Source of the DNA: Steroidobacteraceae bacterium
GTDB taxonomy: Bacteria > Pseudomonadota > Gammaproteobacteria > Steroidobacterales > Steroidobacteraceae
Assembly: GCA_019187495.1 (NCBI GenBank)
Contig: JABAQN010000021.1
Coordinates: forward strand, 1 to 64,000
Direction of reading: 5' to 3'
Length of the DNA: 64,000 nucleotides
In this document: positions 15,762-24,499 of the stretch, piece by piece
Layout of the letters: each line of letters opens with the position of its first letter
Numbering within the stretch: position 1 is the stretch's first letter
Position numbers and translations under genes: made by a program
The notes under the pieces: generated by a model
Told to the model about the DNA's origin: nothing
The model's database searches: none
The model's input: the letters and a program-made list of their open reading frames with translations, nothing else

Positions 15762-17179
15762 GGAACGGGCCTCCCGGGCCGGTGCTGCCTGCGAAGGGTC
15801 TCGCGCAACTCGTGCAATGGTTCGCTGATGCCCACCTTGTAGCGATGCGGGTTCTCGAAGCGCCGGTACTCCGGCGGCAGTCGCGCGAGACGCCCGGCGG
15901 CGAGCGTCCGGATTTCCCCGACGCCGCACTCCGCCTGGCAACGGCGCCCGTCCTTCATCGCGGGCTGCAGCAGCGGCTCGCTGCGCAGGCCGGCGCAGAC
16001 GATCGACTTGTGCGGCTCGAACGGATCGATCAGCCGCGCAGGCACCGGCTCGTCGCTGCCGGCGACGCCGTCGATGCCGAAATACCGGCCCTCGTCGTCG
16101 AAGAAGCGATGCACCTGCTTGCGCCCGGGCAGGGTGGTCTTCGCGAGGCTCTCCGACACCTTGATCCGCGGCGCGTCGTTTGCGCTGGCGAGCTTGTACA
16201 CGCCGTCGAGCGCGGCATCGGGGTGGCCGGTCACGAGGCTCGTGCCCACGCCGAAGATGTCGATCGGCGCCTGTTGCTGGAGCAGGCTGCGGATCACGTA
16301 CTCGTCGAGTTGATTGGAGGCGGCGATCCGCACGTCTTCGAGCCCCGCGGCGTCCAGCATTGCGCGCGCGCGGCGCGCAAAGAATGCGAGGTCGCCGCTG
16401 TCCAGGCGGATGGCGCGCAGTTTCTTCCCGCGGGCCTGCATTTCGCGCGCGACGATGATCGCGTTCGGGATGCCGCTTGCGAGCGTGTCGTAGGAATCCA
16501 CGAGCAACACCGTGTTGTCGGGGCGGGCGGCGGCGAAGGCGCGGAAGGCGGCCAGCTCATCCCCGTACCACTGGATGAAGGCATGCGCCATCGTGCCCTC
16601 GGCGCGCAAGCCGAATCGCTCCGCCGCGTACACGTTGCTCGTAGAATCGAAGCCGCCGATCACGGCCGCCCGCGCCGCGAGCACGCCACCCATGCCCTGT
16701 GCGCGCCGCAATCCGAACTCGCTGAGCACGGCTCCACCCGCCACCGTACGCATGCGCGCGGCCTTGGTGGCGACCAGCGACTGGTAGTTCAGCAGGTTCA
16801 GCAACAGCGTTTCGACGAGCTGCGCCTCGATGATTCCGGCCTCGACGCGCACGACCGGTTCGGTGGGAAACACGACCTCACCCTCGGCGGGCGCATGCAG
16901 GTCACCACGAAAGCGCAGCTCACCCAGGAATTCGAGGTAGGCGGCATCGAAGCCCATCGACGCGAGATACTCGAGCTCGGCGCCCGTGAAACGCCAGTTC
17001 GAAAGCGTTTCCAGCACGCTCTCGAGGCCCGCGAAGATCACGTAGCCGCCCGCAAAGGGGAGCTTGCGGAAGAAATAATCGAAGACCGCGCGCTGCCGAT
17101 GCCGGCCATCGCGGAAGAGCGCCTGCCCCATCGCGATCTGGTAGAGGTCGGTGTAGGTGCCGCTGATGTCGATGCGCAT
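15758..17179 (-). CDS. pncB: Nicotinate phosphoribosyltransferase
   Basis: 473 aa. It starts directly with the family N-terminus ([19 protein letters not shown]), has the FRKLPF(A)GGY motif, [10 protein letters not shown]-like segment [36 protein letters not shown] and DSYDT, and the phosphoribosyl-binding region [17 protein letters not shown], all of the NAPRTase subgroup of about 450-480 aa. It makes nicotinate mononucleotide from nicotinate and PRPP in the Preiss-Handler route. It is first in a two-gene operon with pncA (ATGA overlap). No transporter or repressor (NrtR) gene is adjacent. Confidence 0.94.
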   Translation of the reverse strand: MRIDISGTYTDLYQIAMGQALFRDGRHRQRAVFDYFFRKLPFAGGYVIFAGLESVLETLSNWRFTGAELEYLASMGFDAAYLEFLGELRFRGDLHAPAEGEVVFPTEPVVRVEAGIIEAQLVETLLLNLLNYQSLVATKAARMRTVAGGAVLSEFGLRRAQGMGGVLAARAAVIGGFDSTSNVYAAERFGLRAEGTMAHAFIQWYGDELAAFRAFAAARPDNTVLLVDSYDTLASGIPNAIIVAREMQARGKKLRAIRLDSGDLAFFARRARAMLDAAGLEDVRIAASNQLDEYVIRSLLQQQAPIDIFGVGTSLVTGHPDAALDGVYKLASANDAPRIKVSESLAKTTLPGRKQVHRFFDDEGRYFGIDGVAGSDEPVPARLIDPFEPHKSIVCAGLRSEPLLQPAMKDGRRCQAECGVGEIRTLAAGRLARLPPEYRRFENPHRYKVGISEPLHELRETLRRQHRPGRPVP

Positions 17180-17200
17180 GCCGGCCTGCGTGCCCGCCCC

Positions 17201-17827
17201 TCAGTCGAGCTTGTAGGTGACGTTCATCCCCTCGACGATGATCGTGCCACGCCCGCGCAACGCGTCGATGAGCGCCTCGACGTCGCGCTCGTTGCCATCC
17301 TTCACGAAGCGCGCCTTCAGCGTGCTCGCGAGCGTCTTCAGCCTGCGCGGTCGCGACGCCTTCAGGTTGCGAAGGTGCGAGATCACCGGTGCGAGGCGAT
17401 CGGGCGGCGGGGAATTCGCGGGTCTCGGCGCCGATGCCGTCCTCGGCGCAGCCGCGGATTTCACTGCGGGGATATCGTCCAGCGAGGTCACGCGCCGGCA
17501 GTGGATGCCCTGCGCGTGCAGGTGCTTCAGCAGGATGTCGTAGTCACGGTCCTTCGACAGGATGTAGATTTGCGCATCCGGATGCTGCGCGACGAGACGC
17601 CCGATGTAATAGGCGATGTGCAGGTCGAGCGCGTTGCGCCCCGTGCCCGCGATCTGCACGTACTCGGCGCGCTCGCCGAGCGCCTGCACGGTCTGCGCGA
17701 GATCGAACGGCACTTTCGCCTGCTGGCTGCCGACGAAGATCTTGAGGCGCACGGGCCGGCTCCGCAGTTGCGCGAGGTTCTTCGGCTGGACATTCTCGAA
17801 GTCGATCAGGATGAAGGTTTCGGTCAT
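17201..17827 (-). CDS. NYN/PIN-like domain protein
   Basis: 208 aa. The N-terminal 120 residues form a PIN-like NYN domain with the acidic residues in ILIDFENVQP, LDLHIAYYIG and LSKDRDYDILLKHL arranged as in RNA-cleaving NYN proteins. A Pro/Ala-rich linker (about 128-150) leads to a basic C-terminal region (HLRNLKASRPRRLKTLASTL), probably a small nucleic-acid-binding helical domain. It is likely an RNase or RNA-binding protein; no substrate can be given. The gene lies 21 bp upstream of pncB, so it may be its transcriptional neighbour. Confidence 0.82.
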   Translation of the reverse strand: MTETFILIDFENVQPKNLAQLRSRPVRLKIFVGSQQAKVPFDLAQTVQALGERAEYVQIAGTGRNALDLHIAYYIGRLVAQHPDAQIYILSKDRDYDILLKHLHAQGIHCRRVTSLDDIPAVKSAAAPRTASAPRPANSPPPDRLAPVISHLRNLKASRPRRLKTLASTLKARFVKDGNERDVEALIDALRGRGTIIVEGMNVTYKLD

Positions 17828-17929
17828 GACGGTGACGGTAACAGAAACGGCGTACCCGGGTGGTTGTCGATGCGGGCGTGTCCGCCATCACGCGTCGCTC
17901 CGTGATACGCAACCGAAGAGGAGTAGAAC

Positions 17930-18352
17930 ATGCAGGCTGTCTGGCTCGCGGTCGCGATTGCCGCCACGGTCGGCTATCACCTGGTCCTGAAGCTCACCCC
18001 GGCCGGCGTCAATCCGTTCCTGTCGCTCGCGGCCACCTATGCGGGCGTCACGCTGCTCTTCCTGGCGGCATGGCTGATCGTGCCGGCGGGCGCGGCGCCG
18101 CGAAGCCCGTTGCAACCGCCCAACTGGACGGCGGCGGCCCTCGCCGTGACGATCGTCGGGCTCGACCTCGGCTTCCTGCTGCTCTACCGCACGGGGTTCG
18201 ACGTGAGCCTCGGCCAGCTCGTCACGCAGTCGGTGGCCGCACTCGCGCTGCTGCTGCTCGGCGTCGCGCTCTTTCGCGAAAGACTCTCGCTCGTGAATGT
18301 CGCCGGCATCGGCCTGTGCGTGCTCGGACTCTGGCTGATCTACCGGAAGTGA
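17930..18352 (+). CDS. EamA/DMT-like small transporter (four-helix half unit)
   Basis: 140 aa made of four to five membrane helices, ending in the EamA repeat pattern ALFRERLSLVNVAGIGLCV followed by LGLWLIYRK. A full DMT transporter has ten helices (two EamA repeats), so this is a half-sized relative that would work as a dimer, as in the small multidrug resistance and related families. AAGAGGAG lies 7 bp before the ATG. A short inverted repeat (ATCACG...CGTGAT, 17887-17906) precedes it. Substrate unknown. Confidence 0.8.
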   Translation: MQAVWLAVAIAATVGYHLVLKLTPAGVNPFLSLAATYAGVTLLFLAAWLIVPAGAAPRSPLQPPNWTAAALAVTIVGLDLGFLLLYRTGFDVSLGQLVTQSVAALALLLLGVALFRERLSLVNVAGIGLCVLGLWLIYRK

Positions 18353-18497
18353 ATCAGCGTTCGGTGTACCTGCGCGCGTTGTTGCGCACCTTTGCGGGAT
18401 CCGCCGCCATGGCGGGGGATTCTCGTGCATTGGCCCCGCAATCGCCGGCAATCGGGATGGCCTGCCGATCGTCCAGCCCCGGGGCGGGCGGGCATGC

Positions 18498-18698
18498 TCA
18501 CTTTCGCAGCAGCCACAGGACCAGCGACACGACGACGCTCACGATCAGCATCGTCGTGATAGGGAAGAAGAACCTGAAGCCCGGGCGGTCGACCACGATG
18601 TCGCCAGGCAGGCGAAAGAACGGCAAGCCTCGCAGCCGCGCCCAGAAGACGCCGGCAACCACCAGCAGTACACCGATCGCGACGAGCACGCGATTCAT
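18498..18698 (-). CDS. DUF2905 small membrane protein
   Basis: 66 aa with two membrane helices separated by the signature FFRLPGDIVVDRPGF, which marks the DUF2905 family. The ATG at 18698 gives the usual family start (MNRVLVAIG); a longer reading frame upstream adds unrelated residues. Function is not known. The 145 bp between its stop and the convergent EamA-like gene hold no recognisable gene; a perfect CCGCCATGGCGG palindrome lies there. Confidence 0.82.
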   Translation of the reverse strand: MNRVLVAIGVLLVVAGVFWARLRGLPFFRLPGDIVVDRPGFRFFFPITTMLIVSVVVSLVLWLLRK

Positions 18699-18759
18699 GT
18701 GCGCGATCGGTCCCGCGACGCATCCGCGGGGGGCCATCGCCGGCTGCGAGGCGTCCGGC

Positions 18760-19875
18760 TCAGTCGACGGTCACTTTCAGCACCTCACCGCCACCCGGAA
18801 ATACTCCGTAGTTGGTCAGGTAAAGCGTGCCGTCGTGTGCGATTGCGATGCCGGCGGGAAACACCAGTCCCTCGTCGAGCACGACTTCGACCGGTCCGCC
18901 GCGCTTTTTGCGCAGCAACCGCCCGACGCCGACGCCCGGGTCCGCACCCGGTCCGGGCACGAGCCCGCTCGCGATCTCGACGATGTAGAGTGTTCCGCGC
19001 CGATCGAAGGCCATGTCCACCACCGCGGTGAGCCCGCCCACATAGACCTGCGGCTTGCCGCCGAAAGGCGCAATGCGATAGATGCTGGCCGCGCCCCGGA
19101 AGAAGGGTGCGCCGGTGAGTTCGCCGGCATAGACATATCCATCGGGCCCTTCCACCACCGTGGTCGGCACCGCATCCAGGCCGGCGGCAGTGCGCGGCAG
19201 TACCGCAAACGTGCGCGTGAGCCGGTGCGGGTGGAACCATGCGAGGAACGGGTTCCGCTCGATCAGCGCATTCGCACCGGCATCGGCGACGATCTGGCGT
19301 CCCGGCAGCGCGAGCACGCCATAGGGGTTCGAGTCGACGTGCGTGCCGTCCGGATTGAACCGCGCCTCGTGGCCCGCGATGTCGGCGATCGGAATGTAAT
19401 GGCCGTGCGGCAGCGCGCGCAGCAGCGTGCCGAACAACCGTGACTTCGGTCCGACGCCCGCGCGCAGCGCCGGGTCGCCGCCCCAGCCCATCACGATGTT
19501 GGCTTGCATTCCCCAGAAATCGACATCGACGGGCCCGCTCGACGCCGCGAAGCCACCCGGGCCGGCCATCGACGGCAGTCCGGAGACCACGTGTTTCGGC
19601 GCGACGATGCCATCCGGATCGATGCGCGTCAGCGCCCCCGTTTCGCCGTAACAGCGTGGCGGCTGCCCTGCCTCGGGCGAGGGAATGCAGGTTCCCGAAC
19701 CGCCGCTGCCGGTTTCCGCGACATAGAGCCAGCCGTTCGGTGCGAGCGCGATGCCGCGCGGGTTGTTCAGTCCCTGGGCGATCGTCTCGACGTGCGTGCC
19801 GGCGAGCGCACTGCCCACCAGCATCCAGGCGCCGAGCACGACGCAGGGACGCGACAACAGGCATGAGTGTTTCAT
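18760..19875 (-). CDS. Secreted ScyD/ScyE-family beta-propeller protein
   Basis: 371 aa. A signal peptide (residues 1-25, ending SALAG) precedes a beta-propeller of NHL-like repeats: LNNPRGIALAPNGWLYVAET, VDMAFDRRGTLYIVEIASG and GIAIAHDGTLYLTNYG are three clear blade motifs. The sequence matches the ScyD/ScyE family, named after cyanobacterial scytonemin genes but common as secreted proteins of unknown function in many bacteria. AAGGGGATTCGCAC before the ATG provides the ribosome binding site, and a good sigma-70-type promoter lies about 75-100 bp upstream. It stands alone, so regulation is its own. Confidence 0.85.
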   Translation of the reverse strand: MKHSCLLSRPCVVLGAWMLVGSALAGTHVETIAQGLNNPRGIALAPNGWLYVAETGSGGSGTCIPSPEAGQPPRCYGETGALTRIDPDGIVAPKHVVSGLPSMAGPGGFAASSGPVDVDFWGMQANIVMGWGGDPALRAGVGPKSRLFGTLLRALPHGHYIPIADIAGHEARFNPDGTHVDSNPYGVLALPGRQIVADAGANALIERNPFLAWFHPHRLTRTFAVLPRTAAGLDAVPTTVVEGPDGYVYAGELTGAPFFRGAASIYRIAPFGGKPQVYVGGLTAVVDMAFDRRGTLYIVEIASGLVPGPGADPGVGVGRLLRKKRGGPVEVVLDEGLVFPAGIAIAHDGTLYLTNYGVFPGGGEVLKVTVD

Positions 19876-19948
19876 GTGCGAATCCCCTTGTTTGGCTTGG
19901 CCAGGATCCGTGCACGTTCAGTGCCGTCCTGGCACGTGAGGGGGCCGG

Positions 19949-19977
19949 AGCCTACGCCCGGGCGGAAAGCGCGTCAA
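19949..19977 (-). promoter_or_regulatory. Sigma-70-type promoter of the ScyD/ScyE-like gene
   Basis: On the minus strand: -35 TTGACG (19977-19972), 17-bp spacer, -10 TAGGCT (19954-19949). Transcription would begin near 19942, leaving a leader of about 67 nt that contains a hairpin (GTGCC...GGCAC, 19921-19935). Confidence 0.5.
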
Positions 19978-19996
19978 CGACGCGCCATCTCCGCAC

Positions 19997-20917
19997 TCAC
20001 TGCACGAGCTTGATCTGCATCTCGCGCCGCCGGTAATCGAGGACCAGCGTGTCGAGCACGCCGAGCACATCCATGCCGAGCATGATCGCGGGCTCGTCGG
20101 TGAGCCGCCAGTGCCGGAAGATGTAAAGATCGATGAAAGTGATGTGGGCGTTGCTGACCCTGACTTTTCCGAGGTAGATCGGCGGCACGCGGCTCGTCGG
20201 CCCTTCCTGCACATCGCCGGTCACGCCTACCAACTGGTCCGGTTTGTCGTCGAGCCGGCTGCGCGCGAGCAGTGCGTCGCGCAGCGCGAGGTTCCCGGTC
20301 GTCAGTTGCGCGCCGGTATCGATGATCGCCTTGACCCTGATGCGCCCGACGACCGCCTCGACGCTCGGCACGTGGCCGCGAATCAGGCGTATCGGCAGCA
20401 CCGTGAAGCCCTCGGGCGCGCGCTGGTTCTTCGAGCGCCTGATCTCGATGTGATCCTTGCGAAACTCGATCAGGATGCGCCGGTCCTTCAGGCCGCGCGC
20501 GGCGAGCACGCCTTCGGCGCCGCCGAAGGCATCCTGCACGACGAGGAGTTTCGCAGGCTCGACGGTGAGATCGCCGATTTCGATGCTCTCGACATCGACG
20601 AGCGGCACCTGTGCTTCGCCGGTCATGCCGCGCAGCAGGACAGTCGGCGCCTCGCGCACCGGCAATTGCAGGCGGGCCGCCGCTTCGGCCGTCACCGCCG
20701 AGCGTGTCGCGCCCGTGTCGAGCACGAGCCGCAATGGGCCCTGGCCATTCACGTAAACCGGCGCCCAGACGCGCCCGATGCGATCGCGCAGGGTCGGCGC
20801 CACGTAGCGCGGCTCGGGCGCCGCGATGATCACTTCCTCGGTGGGTGACTCCACCGGCGGTGCCGGTGCGACGGGCTGTTGCAGCAGCAGGGCCGTCATG
20901 CAGAGCGCCGCTGTCAT
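19997..20917 (-). CDS. Retropepsin-like aspartic protease with two DTG motifs
   Basis: 306 aa. An N-terminal hydrophobic stretch (residues 1-14) with a Pro-rich linker suggests export or anchoring. Two aspartic protease half-domains are visible: Asp67-Thr-Gly in LRLVLDTGATRSAV and Asp199-Thr-Gly in VKAIIDTGAQLTTG. Between them is a hydrophobic-hydrophobic-Gly element (DAFGGAEGVLAARGL) and another near the end (PAIMLGMDVLGVLDTLVLDY), the latter close to the ILGxD(F/L)L pattern of retropepsins. Each half carries one catalytic Asp, so one chain could form a pepsin-like active site; retropepsins normally need two chains. The gene is 9 bp downstream of the MOSC gene and may share its transcript. 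Confidence 0.8.
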   Translation of the reverse strand: MTAALCMTALLLQQPVAPAPPVESPTEEVIIAAPEPRYVAPTLRDRIGRVWAPVYVNGQGPLRLVLDTGATRSAVTAEAAARLQLPVREAPTVLLRGMTGEAQVPLVDVESIEIGDLTVEPAKLLVVQDAFGGAEGVLAARGLKDRRILIEFRKDHIEIRRSKNQRAPEGFTVLPIRLIRGHVPSVEAVVGRIRVKAIIDTGAQLTTGNLALRDALLARSRLDDKPDQLVGVTGDVQEGPTSRVPPIYLGKVRVSNAHITFIDLYIFRHWRLTDEPAIMLGMDVLGVLDTLVLDYRRREMQIKLVQ

Positions 20918-20926
20918 GCCCGCAAC

Positions 20927-21754
20927 TCAGGCCGCGGTGTCGCGCCAGTGGATTTCGACGGCATCGCCGACCCGCACGGCGCCGGGCTGCAGCACGGTGG
21001 CGTTCTCGCCGAAGATCACGCCCTTGAGGCCGCGATGCCATCGCAACCGTTTGAGTGTCGGCAACGGTTCGATGCCGCGCGCGCCCGTTTCCTGGTCGGT
21101 CGTCGTGACGATGCAGCGGGTACTCGGCTTCGCGAAGCGCAGTATCACGGTGCCGATCCTCAGCTTGTCGATGCGGTCCTCGTCCCACGGCGAAAGACCC
21201 CCGAGCACGATGTTGGGACGAAACCGGTTCATCGGCAGCGGCGCTTCGCTCGACCGGTCGAGCGCCGCATTGAGCGCCGCGAGCGAAGCGGTCTGCGTGA
21301 CGAGCACCGGGTACGCGTCGGCGAACCGGACGGGGGCGTGGTCTTCGCGTGCGTAGACTGGATCTGCGTGCCGCACGCCGTCCGCGGCGAAGCGCACGAG
21401 CCGCAGCGGGCGCCCGACGAGCGCGGAAAGCCAGGCGGCCGCCTCGTCTCCCATGTCATCGGCGGCGCAACTGTCCTTCCATACACGCACCCGGCGGCGC
21501 GCACCCCGAAAGCCGAGCGGCACGCGCAGCGGCGGGCGCCCGCGCGCAGTCAGCGTGAGCGCCGCGTCGTCGAGCGCCGGGACGATCGTGGCGAGGGCGG
21601 CATCGGTGCGCTGCGTGACGAACTGGTTGCCCGGATCGACGATCATCCACTCGCGATCGAGATGCACGCCGGATGAGGTGAGTTCGATCGATGTGCACTC
21701 GATGCGATGGCAGCCCTTGACCGGGTAGAAGGTGAGCGACTCGATGCGCACCAT
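20927..21754 (-). CDS. MOSC-domain protein (YcbX-like molybdenum-cofactor sulfur carrier)
   Basis: About 275 aa. An N-terminal MOSC_N beta-barrel begins ESLTFYPVKGCHRIE and the C-terminal MOSC domain has MNRFRPNIVLGGLSPWDED, followed by the conserved Cys in FAKPSTRCIVTTTD, thought to carry sulfur or bind the cofactor. E. coli YcbX (with an added ferredoxin domain) and mammalian mARC reduce N-hydroxylated bases; this protein lacks the ferredoxin domain and would need a separate electron donor. Start: ATG 21754 is preferred; a GTG at 21766 is possible. Neither has a clear Shine-Dalgarno sequence. Confidence 0.88.
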   Translation of the reverse strand: MVRIESLTFYPVKGCHRIECTSIELTSSGVHLDREWMIVDPGNQFVTQRTDAALATIVPALDDAALTLTARGRPPLRVPLGFRGARRRVRVWKDSCAADDMGDEAAAWLSALVGRPLRLVRFAADGVRHADPVYAREDHAPVRFADAYPVLVTQTASLAALNAALDRSSEAPLPMNRFRPNIVLGGLSPWDEDRIDKLRIGTVILRFAKPSTRCIVTTTDQETGARGIEPLPTLKRLRWHRGLKGVIFGENATVLQPGAVRVGDAVEIHWRDTAA

Positions 21755-21804
21755 CAAAGCTGCCACACTGCGTGTCCCGCGGGGTCACCATCGTAGCCGA
21801 AAAC

Positions 21805-22443
21805 ATGCGTCTCATCGGCATGCTCGATTCGCCATTCGTGCGGCGCGTGGCGATTGCACTGGATCTGTACCATCTCGCGTTCGAGCGCCTCGACTGGTCG
21901 GTCGGGCGCGACTTCACGAGTATCCGCCGGTTCAGCCCGCTCGGGCGCGTGCCGGCGCTGGTGCTCGATGATGGCGAAGTCCTCGTGGAATCGGGCGCGA
22001 TCCTCGACCATCTCGATGAGCAGGTCGGCCCGGCGGCGTCGCTGCTGCCGGCGCGCGGCGCCGGGAGGCGCCGCGCGCTGCAGCTCATCGCGCTCGCGGT
22101 CGGCGCCGCGGAGAAGGGCCGCGAGCAGATCTACGAAGGCGCGTTCCGGCCACCGGAGAAGCGCCATGACCCATGGCTCGAGCGCTGCCGTGCACAGATG
22201 CTCGGGGCGCTCGCGGAACTCGATCGGGCCTGCGCGGCGCGGGGTGAGGCGCAATGGCTCGTCGGCGAGCGCATGACCCATGCCGATATCGCCGCGGCGG
22301 TGATCACGACCTTCCTGATCGACTCGCCGGCCGTGGCACTCGATGCGGCTGCATTCCCGGACCTTCGGGCGCATTGTGTGCGTTGTGAATCGCTGGCGGC
22401 TTTCCGCGCGACTCACGTGCCCTGGTTCGCGCCCGAAGCCTGA
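21805..22443 (+). CDS. Glutathione S-transferase family protein
   Basis: 212 aa. Thioredoxin-like N-terminal domain beginning MRLIGMLDSPFVRRVAIALD, with cis-Pro in GRVPALVLDDG and the glutathione-binding ES in LVESGAILDHLDE. The helical C-terminal domain has the N-cap motif GERMTHADIAAA. Divergent from the MOSC gene by 50 bp. The last 31 bp overlap the convergent yceH-like gene. Substrate unknown. Confidence 0.9.
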   Translation: MRLIGMLDSPFVRRVAIALDLYHLAFERLDWSVGRDFTSIRRFSPLGRVPALVLDDGEVLVESGAILDHLDEQVGPAASLLPARGAGRRRALQLIALAVGAAEKGREQIYEGAFRPPEKRHDPWLERCRAQMLGALAELDRACAARGEAQWLVGERMTHADIAAAVITTFLIDSPAVALDAAAFPDLRAHCVRCESLAAFRATHVPWFAPEA

Positions 22444-23096
22444 TCCTTCAGGGCCTCGAGCTCGGCGCGCAAAGCCCGCACTTCCATCTCGAGCCGCTCG
22501 AGCCGCGCTTCAGCCGTTGGCGCCGCGTCCGCCGGCGCTGCGCCGGATGCCGCATCACGCGCCGGGGCGACTTCACCTTCCACAACGGGACCGGAAAACA
22601 GGTGCGCATAGCAGGCGTCGCGCCGCCCCGGTTCGCGCGCGAGACGCGCGACGACCGCGCCACCCTCGCGCACGGCGAGCGCCTGCAATGCAGCCTCGAT
22701 GTCGCCCGGGTTGCCGAGTGCCGCCATGCGCGGCACTCGGCCCCGGAGCTCGCCCGGCGTCTGCGGGCCCCGCAGCAGCAGTTCGCAGACGATGCCGAGT
22801 TCGACCGGCGTGAGCCGGAGCGTGCCGTATTCGGTGTTGCAGAAACAGTGCTGGTACTTCGGCACCCGGCTGCCGAAGCCCGCTCGTTCGATCACGAGAT
22901 GCTTGCGCGCCAGGTCGTCGAGCGTGCGCTGCACGGTGGCCTCGTCGAGCGCGAGCACGGGATCGCGGTTGCTCTTCTGGTTGCAGGCATTCGTCAGCGC
23001 ATTCAGCGACAGCGGATACTGGTCGGGTGTCGTGACCTGCTTCTCGATGAGGCAGCCGATCACCCGGGCTTCGAGCGCAGTCAACGTGATCTTCAT
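22413..23096 (-). CDS. YceH family (DUF480) winged-helix protein
   Basis: 227 aa. Two winged-helix domains typical of YceH: the first begins MKITLTALEARVIGCLIEKQ and contains the strongly conserved TTPDQYPLSLNALTNACNQK; the second contains the family segment LTPVELGIVCELLLRGPQTP. The last 70 residues are an Ala-rich linker and a short coiled coil (ARLERLEMEVRALRAELEAL). The family's role is not established. Its start overlaps the stop of the EF-hand membrane protein gene (ATGA), so it is the last gene of the lemA-lemA-membrane protein operon, an association worth noting. Confidence 0.92.
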   Translation of the reverse strand: MKITLTALEARVIGCLIEKQVTTPDQYPLSLNALTNACNQKSNRDPVLALDEATVQRTLDDLARKHLVIERAGFGSRVPKYQHCFCNTEYGTLRLTPVELGIVCELLLRGPQTPGELRGRVPRMAALGNPGDIEAALQALAVREGGAVVARLAREPGRRDACYAHLFSGPVVEGEVAPARDAASGAAPADAAPTAEARLERLEMEVRALRAELEALKDQASGANQGT

Positions 23097-23971
23097 GCGA
23101 AATACCGGCCGAGCGCGTAGAGCACATACAGGGTACCAGCCACGAACATCGCGAGCCCGACCCACGAGCGCCGGCGCAGCCTGCGCAGCACCTCGGCTTC
23201 CGGCCGGCTCGAGACGATCAGCGGACGGTCGTCATCCGGGCGCCTGAGCCGATAGCCGATTTCCGCGTCCGGCGCGGCCGCGGCCGCGACCTGTGCACCG
23301 GCCGCCTCGCGGGCGAGATGGCCGGCCACCGTGTCGCGCGCCGCGACGCGCGCGCGCTCCCACTCGGCAGCGTCGATGCGGCCGTTGCCGTCCAGGTCGA
23401 AACGTCCGAGCAGCTTTGCCTGGTCGCGCTTCCAGACGCGCAGCAGTCCGACCTCCGCCTGCCCGGCCGTGATGCCGACGGGTATTGCGCCTTCGAGCGG
23501 CGCGGCGCGCCGCCGCTCGAGGAATCCGAGTGCATAGAGCGGGTCGCCTTGCGCCACGCGCCAGATCTTGTAGCGCCGCGACACGCCATCGCGCACGATG
23601 GCGTCGGGGTCCTGCTCCTCGTCGATGTTCGCCTCGCCCGGCACGATCAGGCACGAACCGGAGTCGTCCTGCAACGCGAGCGGCGCCGTGCTCGACTCGC
23701 GATGCACGACTTCCCAGCTCTTGCCGTTGTAGCGCTCGGTGACGACCTTGAACCAGAGGCAACCCTGGTGCTGGACCGGATCGCTGACCGGCGCCTCACC
23801 CGCTTCGCGCGCGATGCCGAACAGCTCGACGTAGCCCTTCGCCGCGGTCGCGACGCGCGACGTGGCGGTGCCTTCCATCAGGGAGGCGGCCCGCATGTTC
23901 CGCCGCCACATCACGTAGCCGGTGAAGCCGATGACGGCAGCGCCGAGGAACGCCTCCAGCTCGTCAGACAT
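23093..23971 (-). CDS. GIDE-like membrane protein with an EF-hand
   Basis: 292 aa, bounded by hydrophobic segments at residues about 8-22 and 272-290, so both ends sit in the membrane and the middle faces one side. The central region (about 50-180: HQGCLWFKVVTERYNGKSWE, then RRYKIWRVAQGDPLYALGF) resembles the GIDE domain seen beside LemA proteins and in eukaryotic mitochondrial E3 ligases. A perfect EF-hand loop follows: Asp192, Asp194, Asn196, Arg198, Asp200, Glu203 (DLDGNGRIDAAE), suggesting calcium binding. Its start overlaps the lemA stop by 8 bp. The GIDE assignment is from pattern recall and context; the EF-hand is plain. Confidence 0.75.
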   Translation of the reverse strand: MSDELEAFLGAAVIGFTGYVMWRRNMRAASLMEGTATSRVATAAKGYVELFGIAREAGEAPVSDPVQHQGCLWFKVVTERYNGKSWEVVHRESSTAPLALQDDSGSCLIVPGEANIDEEQDPDAIVRDGVSRRYKIWRVAQGDPLYALGFLERRRAAPLEGAIPVGITAGQAEVGLLRVWKRDQAKLLGRFDLDGNGRIDAAEWERARVAARDTVAGHLAREAAGAQVAAAAAPDAEIGYRLRRPDDDRPLIVSSRPEAEVLRRLRRRSWVGLAMFVAGTLYVLYALGRYFA

Positions 23972-24494
23972 CCCGGAATTCCAGGAGGTCCGCGCGCCGG
24001 AACGCGAACCATCCCGCCAGCATGTTCGTCGGGAAGCGCTCGACCGTCACGTTGTTGATGCGCACGCTTTCGTTGTAGAACTCGCGGCGATCCGCGATGG
24101 CGGTCTCGAGGCCGGAGATGCGCTCCTGCAGCGCGCGATACTGCGGATTCGCCTTGAGTTCAGGCCAGGCCTCGGCGACGGCAATGACCCCGGCCACTTC
24201 CGCGCGCAGGCGCGCTTCGGCCGCGCCGATCGCGTGGGCACCCGAACCGGCGAGCGCGGCGACCGCGGCGGCACGCGCGCCGGCGAGGCGCGTGAGCAGC
24301 ACGGACTCGAAGCCGGTGTATGCGCGGCACACCTCGATCAGCTTCGGGATCTCGTCATTGCGCTGCTTCAGCAGCACATCGATATTCGCCCACGCCTTGG
24401 CGACATTGTGCTTCACGAGCACGAGCTGGTTGTAGAGCGCCACGACATAGACGGCCGCGACGAACAGCAGCAGCAGGATCGCAAGGCCGGTCAT
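23964..24494 (-). CDS. LemA family protein (second of two)
   Basis: 176 aa. One N-terminal membrane anchor (residues 3-22) and a long helical domain with the LemA pattern: KAWANIDVLLKQRNDEIPKL, ELKANPQYRALQERISGLE, RREFYNESVRINNVTVERFP. It ends soon after the conserved core, without the extra tail of its upstream paralogue. The gene is 5 bp after the first lemA and overlaps the next gene by 8 bp, so the three are co-translated. LemA proteins are envelope proteins of unsettled function. Confidence 0.92.
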   Translation of the reverse strand: MTGLAILLLLFVAAVYVVALYNQLVLVKHNVAKAWANIDVLLKQRNDEIPKLIEVCRAYTGFESVLLTRLAGARAAAVAALAGSGAHAIGAAEARLRAEVAGVIAVAEAWPELKANPQYRALQERISGLETAIADRREFYNESVRINNVTVERFPTNMLAGWFAFRRADLLEFRDV

Positions 24495-24499
24495 GGCAG

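Noticed and set aside
10348-22443. Either GST gene as the maleylacetoacetate isomerase of tyrosine breakdown
   Set aside because: Neither sequence shows the SSCxxRVR start of the zeta class, and both lie far from hmgA.
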